A DNA stretch of 6,061 bases, taken from the NCBI GenBank assembly GCA_902766475.1, contig CACXDQ010000087.1, positions 1 to 6,061 of the forward strand, given 5' to 3'. The position numbers and the translations under genes were made by a program. The DNA comes from an uncultured Eubacteriales bacterium (GTDB lineage Bacteria > Bacillota > Clostridia > Christensenellales > Borkfalkiaceae). Numbering within the stretch: position 1 is the stretch's first letter; each line of letters opens with the position of its first letter. Under the pieces are notes generated by a model. It was given only the letters and a program-made list of their open reading frames with translations. It made no database searches and was not told the DNA's origin. Below, in pieces: positions 1 to 5,815 of the stretch.

Positions 1-21
1 CACGACGATTTTATCGACGTG
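1..21. other. Short imperfect palindrome at the window edge
   Basis: CACG and CGAT at 1-9 are complementary to ATCG and CGTG at 13-21, with one A-A mismatch and a TTT loop. On the plus strand it is followed by GTTTGTC, which is only a weak U-tract. It could be the end of a terminator for a gene lying left of the window, or the tail of a coding region; the window starts here, so neither can be shown. Confidence 0.25.
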
Positions 22-27
22 TTTGTC

Positions 28-199
28 AATTACGCATTCCTCATTAAACATTTTCCCCAACGCTTAGCCCCTACTGTCATTCTGAGCGAAGTCGAAGAAT
101 CTCAAGACAAGGGAATTGCTTGCACAGAACTCAACAGAATGAAGAATGAAATAATTACGCATTCCGAATTCCTAATTTAATTACGCATTCCTCATTAAA
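28..199 (+). repeat. Three direct copies of a short AT-rich motif
   Basis: The 13-mer AATTACGCATTCC occurs at 28-40, 153-165 and 179-191. The first and third copies match over 21 nt (28-48 and 179-199), continuing into CTCATTAAA. The middle copy lies inside the larger interspersed repeat at 64-178, so the two repeat types are interleaved. The third copy ends six bases before the ATG of the first gene. This is intergenic repeat DNA; I see no protein-coding content or confident promoter in 1-205. Confidence 0.8.
64..178 (+). repeat. Interspersed repeat, left copy
   Basis: About 115 nt that reappear in inverted orientation at 5945-6060. The copies share an identical 34-nt core (70-103 versus 6021-6054), an identical AAGGGAATTGCTT (109-121 versus 6003-6015), an identical CAACAGAATGAA (132-143 versus 5981-5992) and ATTCCGAATT (161-170 versus 5953-5962), at nearly constant spacing. 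The core starts CCTACTGTCATTCTGAGCG, which resembles an interspersed repeat I recall from several bacterial groups (memory, not searched). ATTCT and AGAAT within the core could form a small hairpin. It encodes no transposase and is best described as a non-autonomous intergenic repeat. Confidence 0.85.
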
Positions 200-205
200 T
201 AAACT

Positions 206-1225
206 ATGGGCAAAACTTACACCAAGGGCGGCGACGGAGGCTTTTCCGTTCTGTCGTCTGACATGAAAATTTCAAAGGCGGACGAGCGCTTTGAGGCGCT
301 CGGCTGTATCGACGAACTCTCGAGCCATATCGGGCTTTGCAGAGCTATTGTCGTTTGCCCTAAATTAAACGGAAAACTTCAAAAAATTCAGTCGGTGCTG
401 TCAAAAATAGCCTCGGGCATAACCTACCCGAACGATATAAGCTATGCTTTCGACGGCTCGGAAATAGCATGGCTCGAAGAGAAGATAGACAACACGCAGA
501 ACTCTTTCGATATGGGCGGCGAAAAAAACCTCGGCAAATGCGAATTGTCGGCTCGGCTCGACGTGTGTGCGGCGGTTTGCAGACGGCTTGAAAGGGCGCT
601 CGTTTCCGCCGGCAGAAAATACAATATCTCCAAGTCGGTTATAGCCTATATAAACAGATTGTCCGACTATTTCTTTGTCCTCGCACGCCGTATAGACTTT
701 GACGATGCGAACGGCAATTTGTCGCAAATAGTGGGCAATAAGTCGATTAACGGGCAAAATGCAAATGAAATTTCCGTCGAAAGCATTGTCGGCGAGGTAG
801 TTAAAAGCATGAAATTCGGCAGCGATATAAACTTAAAAACGGCGAAGGCGCTCTCCGAGGGCGTTCTATCTTACGCCGAAAAAACGGGGCTTAAAGCCGT
901 AGTTGCGGTTTGCAATTCACAAGGACGCCCCGTTACCGTGGACGTTATGGACGGTGCGTATCTCGTCAGTTTCGACGTCGCCGTCAAAAAGGCTTATACC
1001 GCCGTTGCGGTGAAGATGACTACCGAGGAGCTTGGAAAACAGGTCGAAAAGGGCGGTGCGCTGTATGGGTTTGACGACAAATCGCTCGTGTATTTCGGCG
1101 GCGGCGTTCCGCTTAAAGTCGGCGGCACGGTCGTCGGAGGTTTGGGCGTGAGCGGCGGAACGGCTGAGCAAGACGCATCGCTCGCAAATTTCGGGGCGAG
1201 GCTATTTGAAGAGATAACGAAGTAA
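206..1225 (+). CDS. pduO: PduO-like protein: cob(I)alamin adenosyltransferase domain fused to a GlcG/HbpS-like domain
   Basis: Expected role, from the family: transfer of the adenosyl group of ATP to cob(I)alamin in the cytoplasm, making adenosylcobalamin. Residues 1-170 form the PduO/MMAB-type domain: glycine-rich TKGGDGG at 6-12, IDELSSHIG at 35-43, VCRRLER at 124-130 and INRLSDYFFVLAR at 149-161. Residues ~195-336 match the GlcG/HbpS (haem-degrading) family, including FDVAVKKAYTAVA and SGGTAEQD (316-323). The 339-residue length and domain order match full-length PduO of Salmonella (336 residues). Oddities: the Arg normally four residues before the RRxER motif is Ala122, the usual TGD is GGD, and the PGG before the helix reads MGG. 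A TAA at 200-202 lies in frame upstream, so ATG 206 is the first usable start, yet no Shine-Dalgarno is visible and repeat DNA ends six bases upstream. No pdu or cobalamin genes are nearby, so the family is sure but activity and symbol less so. Confidence 0.85.
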   Translation: MGKTYTKGGDGGFSVLSSDMKISKADERFEALGCIDELSSHIGLCRAIVVCPKLNGKLQKIQSVLSKIASGITYPNDISYAFDGSEIAWLEEKIDNTQNSFDMGGEKNLGKCELSARLDVCAAVCRRLERALVSAGRKYNISKSVIAYINRLSDYFFVLARRIDFDDANGNLSQIVGNKSINGQNANEISVESIVGEVVKSMKFGSDINLKTAKALSEGVLSYAEKTGLKAVVAVCNSQGRPVTVDVMDGAYLVSFDVAVKKAYTAVAVKMTTEELGKQVEKGGALYGFDDKSLVYFGGGVPLKVGGTVVGGLGVSGGTAEQDASLANFGARLFEEITK

Positions 1226-1381
1226 AAATAAGATTGAACTCGTTAAAACGGCTGAATTTCGGCGTATTTCAGCAAATTCTCACTTGATGTATTTGTTTCC
1301 GTGAGAACTCGCCTGAAAGGGCGCAAAAGACACGGCTTGGGCAAGTTCAACTTTGTTTTCATTCGGCTAACGAAGTAAAAA
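1215..1381. repeat. 14-nt direct repeat bracketing a 139-nt segment
   Basis: TAACGAAGTAAAAA occurs at 1215-1228, where it is the last codons and stop of the PduO-like gene, and again at 1368-1381, just before the terminator. The second copy is non-coding. The 139 bases between (1229-1367) look like an insertion that duplicated its target, or the result of a small local duplication. The two copies are exact. Confidence 0.65.
1230..1353. other. Foldable intergenic segment with nested inverted repeats
   Basis: The ends are imperfect inverted repeats: AAGATTGAACTCG (1230-1242) and the complement of CAAGTTCAACTTT (1342-1354), with three mismatches. Inside are GCTGAA/TTCAGC (1251-1256 with 1268-1273), TTCTCAC/GTGAGAA (1277-1283 with 1301-1307) and CGCC/GGCG (1310-1313 with 1320-1323). 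The outer TTGAACT/AGTTCAA helix would therefore close a three-branched junction. CCGTG (1299-1303) can pair instead with CACGG (1331-1335), breaking the second hairpin. No ORF of note lies here. It may be a MITE-like element or a structured RNA; I do not recognise a known RNA family. Confidence 0.4.
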
Positions 1382-1385
1382 AATT

Positions 1386-1420
1386 ACGGCGGCTTAAAGC
1401 GAAAAGCTTTAAGCCGCCGT
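1386..1420. terminator. Bidirectional intrinsic terminator between convergent genes
   Basis: A perfect 15-bp stem (1386-1400 with 1406-1420, ACGGCGGCTTAAAGC and its complement) has a GAAAA loop. The plus strand continues TTTAAAT, and the minus strand continues into AATTTTTTTAC. It can thus end transcription of the PduO-like gene from the left and of the membrane-protein gene from the right. The minus-strand U-tract is the stronger. Confidence 0.9.
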
Positions 1421-1436
1421 TTTAAATAATCGGGTT

Positions 1437-1934
1437 TTAAACGTTATTATTTTTGAGCGCAATGAACTCAAACGCCGTTGCGACGAGCGGCAAAACCGCA
1501 CCCGCCGCCGCAAGCGCAAATATTATATACGTCAGATACTTTGCGAACACGTCTGCGACCACACCGAATGTGAATGCGCCGAAAAGTATGGCTATCGCAA
1601 ATAAAATTCTGAAAACAAGGCGAATGATAACGCCGCTTTTTCTCATTTCCTTGCCGACTTTTGTCGCCTTAAAAAAGCTTATCGACGCCACGAGGTGAAG
1701 TATAAAGCTCGCCGCCGTACTCGGAAACAAAAACAATATCGCAAACGGCAACAACACTATCATCATAACAACTATCCCGACGGCTTCGCCGGCGTCCTCG
1801 GCGGCTTGTTCCTCTCCGCTGTGGACGTAATAGCCGTTGATAATAAGTATTGCCGCAAGCAGAGTTGCAAGGCACGCCAGTGCGCTTACGAGGTTTAAGA
1901 CCGCCGTCAGCGTAAATAATTTTTTCGTGTTCAT
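1437..1934 (-). CDS. Small integral membrane protein of unknown function
   Basis: The protein has 165 residues and I do not recognise its family. Hydrophobic stretches at about 8-33, 52-72, 73-90, 103-128 and 131-157 suggest four or five membrane segments. An acidic loop, SGEEQAAEDAGEA at about 39-51, separates the first two, and a basic stretch KATKVGKEMRKSG lies at about 89-101. The C-terminus is short and polar (KNNNV). The ATG at 1934 follows GGGGAG with a short spacer, and N-terminal MNTKKLF fits a membrane protein start. It has its own promoters and ends at the bidirectional terminator, so it is monocistronic. Its 5' end is part of a 102-nt tandem duplication. No catalytic motif or partner gene is visible, so no function is assigned. 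Confidence 0.8.
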   Translation of the reverse strand: MNTKKLFTLTAVLNLVSALACLATLLAAILIINGYYVHSGEEQAAEDAGEAVGIVVMMIVLLPFAILFLFPSTAASFILHLVASISFFKATKVGKEMRKSGVIIRLVFRILFAIAILFGAFTFGVVADVFAKYLTYIIFALAAAGAVLPLVATAFEFIALKNNNV

Positions 1935-1990
1935 AATCTCCCCTTATAAAAGTTTCTTAAAAAAATACGGAAAACATCTTCGACAAGTAT

Positions 1991-2018
1991 ATTATACCAC
2001 CGAAAATATCGTAGTAAA
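1991..2018 (-). promoter_or_regulatory. Proximal promoter of the membrane-protein gene
   Basis: The -10 is TATAAT (1991-1996), preceded by TGG, so it is an extended -10. In the position of the -35 lies sequence from the duplicated start region: TTTACT (2013-2018) at 16 bp, matching TTGACA at four of six positions. It would start transcription about 50 nt before the ATG at 1934. Activity rests mostly on the extended -10. Confidence 0.55.
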
Positions 2019-2036
2019 TAATTTTTTTGTGTTCAT
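1992..2036 (-). pseudogene. Duplicated start-codon remnant, 14-codon ORF
   Basis: Copy B of the tandem duplication keeps the ATG and first seven codons of the membrane-protein gene and then runs into the promoter copy. The result is MNTKKLFTTIFSVV, with a stop inside the downstream TATAAT. The first seven residues equal those of the real gene. No Shine-Dalgarno precedes it, unlike the functional copy, so it is probably an untranslated remnant; it lies in the leader of any transcript from the distal promoter. Confidence 0.5.
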
Positions 2037-2091
2037 AAATAAGCTTGTGAAAGTTTCTTAAAAAAATACTGAAAACAACTTTGACAAGTAT

Positions 2092-2120
2092 ATTATACCA
2101 CCAAAAATATCGTATGTCAA
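2092..2120 (-). promoter_or_regulatory. Distal, consensus sigma-A promoter of the membrane-protein gene
   Basis: TTGACA (2115-2120) and TATAAT (2092-2097) are separated by exactly 17 bp, with TGG directly before the -10. This is a perfect match to the sigma-A consensus in both boxes. The -35 lies outside the duplicated unit, so it is probably the original promoter. It begins immediately after the U-tract of the thrS terminator, giving very compact packing. Confidence 0.88.
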
Positions 2121-2123
2121 TAC

Positions 2124-2156
2124 AAAAAGGCGGCGGAGCTTTTCGGCTCCGCCGCC
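2124..2156 (-). terminator. Intrinsic terminator of thrS
   Basis: An 11-bp perfect GC-rich stem (2129-2139 with 2146-2156, GGCGGCGGAGC and its complement) has a six-base loop. On the minus strand it is followed by TTTTT (2128 down to 2124). It lies about 120 nt past the thrS stop. Confidence 0.9.
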
Positions 2157-2277
2157 TATGCGTTTTATATACCGCAGTGCGGTTTATATAAATTTAAGCC
2201 GCAATACATCTTACTTTCTTTTCGGTATTTTCTGCAAAATTTTGCCGTAAGTTACGCCGCCTCAAAAAGCCTCGGTT
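2157..2277 (-). other. thrS 3' untranslated stretch with a small hairpin
   Basis: No gene is seen between the thrS stop and its terminator. The only structure I find is ACCGC-AGT-GCGGT (2171-2183), flanked by AT-rich arms that can extend the pairing to about 2166-2188. On the minus strand it is followed by TATATAAAAC, too weak to call a second terminator. Confidence 0.4.
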
Positions 2278-4215
2278 TTACCAGATCTCTCTGTCCTCGA
2301 CCTGCTTTTTGACGAGGGCGATAAACTCGTCGAGCTTCATTTTGCCTATGTCGCCCTTGCCCCTCTGCCTTATCGCAACTTCGCCGCTTGCCGCCTCAGA
2401 TTCGCCGATAACGAGCATATAGGGCACTTTTTCGAGCTGAGCGTCACGAATTTTCTTGCCTATCTTCTCCGAGCGGAGATCCTTTTCGGGGCGAAGCCCT
2501 GCCATTAAGAGCTTGTTGTAGACCTCGTTGCAATACTCTTCGCTCTTTTCGGAAACGTCCATAACTCTGACCTGTTCGGGTGCAAACCAAAGGGGAAGCG
2601 CACCTGCGTATTTTTCGAGTACGAGCGCAAGCGTTCTCTCGTAGCACCCGATCGACGTTCTGTGAATGACGTAGGGGAATTTCTTCTCGCCGTCGACGTC
2701 GGTGTAGAGCATGTTGAAGCGCTTTGCGAGCTGGAAGTCTATCTGAATGGTGATGAGGGTGTCCTCTTTGCCGAAAACGTTCTTTATCTGAATATCGAGC
2801 TTAGGTCCGTAGAAAGCCGCTTCGCCGTCCGCTTCGACGTAGCTTAGCCCGATGTCGTTGAGAATGTTTCTCATAACATTCTGAACTTTCTCCCACTCTT
2901 CGGCGGAGCCGATATATTTAGCCTTGTTGTTTGGATCCCACTTAGAAAATCTGTACGAAACGTCGCCGTCGAGCCCTACAGCTTTTAGCATGAACATCGC
3001 AAGATCAAGACAGCCCTTGAATTCGTTTTCGAGCTGATCGGGGGTGCATGCGAGGTGTCCTTCGGAAATGGTGAACTGACGCAGCCTTATAAGCCCGTGC
3101 ATCTCGCCCGAATCTTCGTTTCTGAAAAGGGTAGACGTTTCGTTCAGCCTCATCGGAAGGTCTTTATAGCTTCTCGGGCGGTTGAGGTATGCCTGGAATT
3201 GGAACGGGCAAGTCATCGGGCGGAGCGCAAATACTTCCTTGTCCTTGCCCTCTTCGCCCATTACGAACATTCCCTCTCTGTAATGGTCCCAGTGCCCCGA
3301 GATCTTATAGAAATCGGACTTCGCAAAAAGCGGGGTTTTGGTGAGGAGATAGCCCCTCTTATATTCCTCGTCCTCGACGAAACGCTGTAATATCTGAATA
3401 GTTTTGCTGCCCTTGGGAAGAAGGACGGCAAGCCCCTGACCTATCGTGTCGACGGTGGTGAAATATTCAAGCTCTCTGCCTATCTTGTTGTGATCTCTGA
3501 GCTTTGCCTCTTCCTGCTGTTTGAGGTATTCTTCAAGCTCGGCTTTTTTGGGGAATGCCGTTCCGTAAATACGGGTGAGCATCTTGTTTTTGGAATCTCC
3601 TCTCCAATAAGCGCCGGTGAGCGAGGTGAGCTTGAACGCCTTTATAAGCCCCGTGGACGGAAGGTGCGGACCACGGCAGAGGTCGATGAAATCGCCCTGT
3701 TTATAGAACGAAATGACGGCGTCCTCGGGAAGGTCCTCTATGAGCTGAACTTTATACGGCTCGTTATACTTCGACATAAGCGCTATCGCCTTTTCCCTCG
3801 GAAGCTCGAATCTCTCGATGGGGAAATTGCACTTTATGATCTTGTTCATCTCGTCCTCGATGGTCTTTAAATCGCTCTGAGAAATGGGCGTTTTGAAATC
3901 GATATCATAATAAAACCCGTTTTCGATGGTCGGACCGATGGCGAGCGAGCAAGTGGGGTAAATAGATTTTACGGCTTGCGCCAAGACGTGCGAAGTGGTG
4001 TGGCGGTAGACGTCAAGCCCCTCTTTGTCCTTCAAAGTTACGATTGCGACGTCTGCGTCCTCTTTTATCTCGTGGGAGAGGTCGACGAGTACGCCGTTCA
4101 CTTTGCCGGCGACGGCGTTTCTTGCCAAGCCCTCGCTTATGGCTTTGGCAACGCCTAAAACAGTAGTTCCCTCGGGAAGCTCCAAAACGCTTCCGTCAAT
4201 AAGTTTAACGTTCAT
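2278..4215 (-). CDS. thrS: Threonyl-tRNA synthetase
   Basis: Cytoplasmic class II synthetase that charges tRNA-Thr with threonine, using ATP and a bound zinc. The 645 residues follow the full bacterial order. They are: TGS domain (1-64); editing domain with HTTSH (H72, H76) and DLCRGPH (C180, H184); catalytic core; and an anticodon-binding domain from about 545. Zinc ligands by homology are C336 (in MTCPF), H387 (in SEGHL) and H518 (in IHRTS). Motif 2 is FRNEDSGEMHG with R365, and motif 3 is GCYERTLAL with R527. MTCPFQFQ and FTISEGHL replace the E. coli-type MNCPGHM and FTQDDAH; this type is common in Clostridia, so I regard it as normal. The ATG at 4215 is chosen over one seven codons upstream because AAAAGGAG (4222-4229) lies six bases before it and residue 1 then begins the TGS domain. 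It is monocistronic and T-box controlled. Confidence 0.98.
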   Translation of the reverse strand: MNVKLIDGSVLELPEGTTVLGVAKAISEGLARNAVAGKVNGVLVDLSHEIKEDADVAIVTLKDKEGLDVYRHTTSHVLAQAVKSIYPTCSLAIGPTIENGFYYDIDFKTPISQSDLKTIEDEMNKIIKCNFPIERFELPREKAIALMSKYNEPYKVQLIEDLPEDAVISFYKQGDFIDLCRGPHLPSTGLIKAFKLTSLTGAYWRGDSKNKMLTRIYGTAFPKKAELEEYLKQQEEAKLRDHNKIGRELEYFTTVDTIGQGLAVLLPKGSKTIQILQRFVEDEEYKRGYLLTKTPLFAKSDFYKISGHWDHYREGMFVMGEEGKDKEVFALRPMTCPFQFQAYLNRPRSYKDLPMRLNETSTLFRNEDSGEMHGLIRLRQFTISEGHLACTPDQLENEFKGCLDLAMFMLKAVGLDGDVSYRFSKWDPNNKAKYIGSAEEWEKVQNVMRNILNDIGLSYVEADGEAAFYGPKLDIQIKNVFGKEDTLITIQIDFQLAKRFNMLYTDVDGEKKFPYVIHRTSIGCYERTLALVLEKYAGALPLWFAPEQVRVMDVSEKSEEYCNEVYNKLLMAGLRPEKDLRSEKIGKKIRDAQLEKVPYMLVIGESEAASGEVAIRQRGKGDIGKMKLDEFIALVKKQVEDREIW

Positions 4216-4221
4216 AATATA

Positions 4222-4229
4222 CTCCTTTT
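4222..4229 (-). promoter_or_regulatory. Ribosome binding site deciding the thrS start
   Basis: AAAAGGAG lies six bases before the ATG at 4215. An in-frame ATG at 4236 would place this site inside the coding sequence and has nothing comparable upstream, so 4215 is the start. Confidence 0.9.
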
Positions 4230-4240
4230 GTATCAAAACA

Positions 4241-4470
4241 ATAAAAAAACGTCCTCAACTATCGTTAAGGACGAAATAAACAATTCCGCGGTTCCACCTT
4301 ATTTGCAGAAAAACTGCCGCTTATATCCGACTTCAAGGTGCGGAAAGACCTCGCCATGGGCGGTGGTTTCGCCTTTTTATCCTCGTCGTGGGCGGCTTTC
4401 AGCCACGGACGCCCTCTCTTTCAAGCTCGGATAAACGCTACTTGTCTGCCCTAAGACAACTTATATTGTA
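4241..4470 (-). ncRNA. T-box leader (tRNA-Thr-sensing riboswitch) of thrS
   Basis: The leader binds uncharged tRNA-Thr and allows read-through into thrS when threonine charging falls. The T-box sequence AAGGTGGAACCGCGG is at 4286-4300 (minus strand). Stem I landmarks are AGTA on the 5' side of the specifier loop, a helix TTTATCC/GGATAAA, and the apical AGAGAG...GGCTGAAAGCC pattern. The probable specifier is ACC (4365-4367, in GCGAAACCACC), a threonine codon, placed after the upper helix and before GCCC, which can pair with GGGC at the base. GCAG-TTTTT-CTGC before the T-box could be stem III. AAGG of the T-box can pair with CCTT of the terminator arm to make the antiterminator. The exact specifier frame within ACCACC is inferred, but both readings give Thr. 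Confidence 0.95.
4243..4273 (-). terminator. Regulated terminator of the thrS T-box leader
   Basis: CGTCCTTAAC and GTTGAGGACG (4264-4273 with 4250-4259) form a 10-bp stem with one G-U pair and a GATA loop. Seven T follow on the minus strand (4249 down to 4243). Its 5' arm contains the CGTCCTT needed by the antiterminator, so the two structures exclude each other. Confidence 0.93.
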
Positions 4471-4476
4471 AATATA

Positions 4477-4504
4477 ATTATACCCCGAAAAAAAATTTTG
4501 TCAA
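4477..4504 (-). promoter_or_regulatory. Promoter of thrS
   Basis: TTGACA (4499-4504) and TATAAT (4477-4482) are both perfect, with a 16-bp spacer containing a run of eight T. Transcription should start near 4470, just upstream of the first T-box elements. The -35 sits about 25 bp beyond the thiT terminator. Confidence 0.9.
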
Positions 4505-4527
4505 CTGTTTTTATATAAATTTTTTTG

Positions 4528-4561
4528 AAAAAGCGCCGCCCGACTTTTCGTCGGGCGGCGC
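4528..4561 (-). terminator. Intrinsic terminator of thiT
   Basis: A 12-bp perfect stem (4533-4544 with 4550-4561, GCGCCGCCCGAC and its complement) has a five-base loop, followed on the minus strand by TTTTT (4532 down to 4528). It separates thiT from the thrS promoter. A weak small palindrome AGGTG-CAA-CACCT (4588-4600) lies between the thiT stop and this terminator. Confidence 0.9.
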
Positions 4562-4608
4562 AACGGCGGTTGGTGAATTATACTTTTAGGTGCAACACCT
4601 TACAAAAG

Positions 4609-5730
4609 TTATTTTGTAATTACCTTCATAAAGCTCTTGTTGGAAAGAAGCAGCGCCCCGACGGCGATAACGATCGCCATATCCACGAACACGAACGAGT
4701 TGTATGCGACGCTGTATAATAAGAGGTTGGAAGCGCCGCTGTCTACGGCGTAAGCCCCGAATGCGAACACGCCCGACAAAACGTGCGCCGCAAACCTCAA
4801 AACCGTCGCTACCGCCGCACCGAGCGCAAATTTCACTTGCGGCAGTTTTTCGAGCGGCTTAAAGCGTGAGAACACGCCGGCAAAGCCGAGCATGGTAAAG
4901 GCGATAGGGTAGTCGAGCAAAAATTGAGCGGGGTGAATGATGAACGGATCTTGCACGCTCTGCAAAATACCGTAGATAAGCCCGACGGCAACGCCCTTTT
5001 TAGCGCCGTAAACGTAGGCAAAAAGCATTATCGGAAGCATCGAAGCGAGGGTTATCGTTCCGCCTTGCGGGAGCTTGAAGAGCTGAACGTATGAAAGGGC
5101 GAATGAAAGACCTATGCAGATGCCTGCACGGGCTATCGTCTTTGCGTCGAACGGGGTTTTGTCCTTGTCGGTGAGTATCGCCGCCACGATTATGCCCGCC
5201 ACGAGCAGAGCCGACGAGATATACAGCGCCGGCTGATTGAAGCCCGAGCTTTCCGCCGTGTAATAGCCGTCGCCGCTGATGTGCGAGGTGTAATATATAA
5301 GGATAAGCACGAAACACGATACGACGCCGACGCCCACAACGGCGATGACGTAAAACAAAGCGGGCTTGAACGCCGAAGAATTGCGCTTTGAGAGTATAAA
5401 CAGCGTTATCGCACCCATGAGCGCCACGGAAAGCGTAAATATGATGGGCGAAAGTACGAACGGAATAATTGATTTATCGACGTAATTTTCGCTCAGGTAT
5501 GCGGCGTCGTAATGCTTTGCGACGTCGAGGGCGAGCATTGTTATTCCGGCGATAAGCGAGAATATGAACAGTGCGAAAATGGCGTTTTTAACAAACGTTG
5601 CAAAAAACTGTTTTTCGGTGAACAAAAGAGTTATGCCGACGAGCAAAAGCGCAATGACGGCACCTATCGTCGCCCATTGCACGATGGGAGCGGCGAAGTC
5701 TACGGCATAGCCTGACAAGATATTGAACAT
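4609..5730 (-). CDS. thiT: Thiamine ECF transporter S component with an N-terminal membrane extension
   Basis: Substrate-binding membrane subunit expected to capture thiamine and pass it inward with a shared EcfA-EcfA'-EcfT energising module, none of which is encoded here. Residues ~197-373 are a complete ThiT (YuaJ) domain: LPQGGTITLASMLPIML (220-236), YGILQSVQDPFIIHPAQ (253-269), LLDYPIAF (271-278), RFAAHVLSG (312-320) and SVAYN (340-344), with six or so hydrophobic segments. ThiT proteins are usually about 180-200 residues. Here roughly 190 additional residues precede the domain, with hydrophobic segments at about 15-37, 45-67, 88-113, 122-148 and 168-187, which I do not recognise. A charged linker (TDKDKTPFDAK, 187-197) joins the two halves. 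The ATG at 5730 follows AAAGGAGA with a five-base spacer, so the extension belongs to the translated protein. Expression is controlled by the TPP riboswitch upstream. Confidence 0.92.
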   Translation of the reverse strand: MFNILSGYAVDFAAPIVQWATIGAVIALLLVGITLLFTEKQFFATFVKNAIFALFIFSLIAGITMLALDVAKHYDAAYLSENYVDKSIIPFVLSPIIFTLSVALMGAITLFILSKRNSSAFKPALFYVIAVVGVGVVSCFVLILIYYTSHISGDGYYTAESSGFNQPALYISSALLVAGIIVAAILTDKDKTPFDAKTIARAGICIGLSFALSYVQLFKLPQGGTITLASMLPIMLFAYVYGAKKGVAVGLIYGILQSVQDPFIIHPAQFLLDYPIAFTMLGFAGVFSRFKPLEKLPQVKFALGAAVATVLRFAAHVLSGVFAFGAYAVDSGASNLLLYSVAYNSFVFVDMAIVIAVGALLLSNKSFMKVITK

Positions 5731-5779
5731 TTATTTCTCCTTTGGCGGTCGAATAATAACAAAAATTCTTGTTTTACTC

Positions 5780-5808
5780 GATAAAACGCCCACCGCAATG
5801 GGTGGGCG
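5780..5808 (-). terminator. Regulated terminator of the thiT riboswitch
   Basis: CGCCCACC and GGTGGGCG (5801-5808 with 5787-5794) form a perfect 8-bp stem with loop CATTGC, followed by TTTTATC on the minus strand. It lies just after the aptamer and about 55 nt before the thiT start, as expected for the expression platform. Confidence 0.85.
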
Positions 5809-5815
5809 AAAGGTC

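Larger units (their letters stand above)
1912..2114. repeat. Head-to-tail tandem duplication of promoter and gene start
   Basis: Copy A (1912-2013, 102 nt) and copy B (2014-2114, 101 nt) abut exactly. Both contain, read on the minus strand, the promoter spacer, the extended -10 TGGTATAAT, a 5'-leader and the first codons ATGAACAC(A/G)AAAAAATTATTTAC. They differ by a few substitutions and one diverged block (1937-1950 versus 2039-2051), which includes the Shine-Dalgarno in copy A but not in copy B. Copy A is joined to the intact gene; copy B is upstream. Confidence 0.9.

Noticed and set aside
1..180. Frame open from position 1 to a stop at 178-180, which could be the 3' end of an upstream gene (ends ...ITHSEFLI).
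   Set aside because: Most of it is a translation of the interspersed repeat (TVILSEVEES and onward) and of the short AATTACGCATTCC copies, which also occur outside this frame. Only the first ~27 bases could be real coding sequence, too little to call.
401..757. 118-codon minus-strand frame inside the PduO-like gene.
   Set aside because: It is antisense to strongly conserved adenosyltransferase motifs and the encoded sequence has no recognisable family; it is a coding shadow.
3055..3870. Plus-strand frames (111 and 126 codons) opposite thrS.
   Set aside because: They lie wholly antisense to conserved ThrRS catalytic and editing motifs, with no ribosome binding site noted; shadows.
2278..4215. 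Unusual ThrRS catalytic sequence (MTCPFQFQ, FTISEGHL) as a sign of a divergent or resistant synthetase.
   Set aside because: All zinc, motif 2, motif 3 and editing residues are present, and this variant is, to my knowledge, common in Clostridia.
4216..4236. Upstream start adding MIQKEYI to ThrRS.
   Set aside because: The Shine-Dalgarno AAAAGGAG lies within this stretch and points to the ATG at 4215, where the TGS domain begins.
206..5730. Composite transposon or genomic island reading of the repeat-bracketed block.
   Set aside because: There is no transposase or integrase, the cargo is housekeeping genes with native regulation, and the flanking elements are short non-coding repeats.
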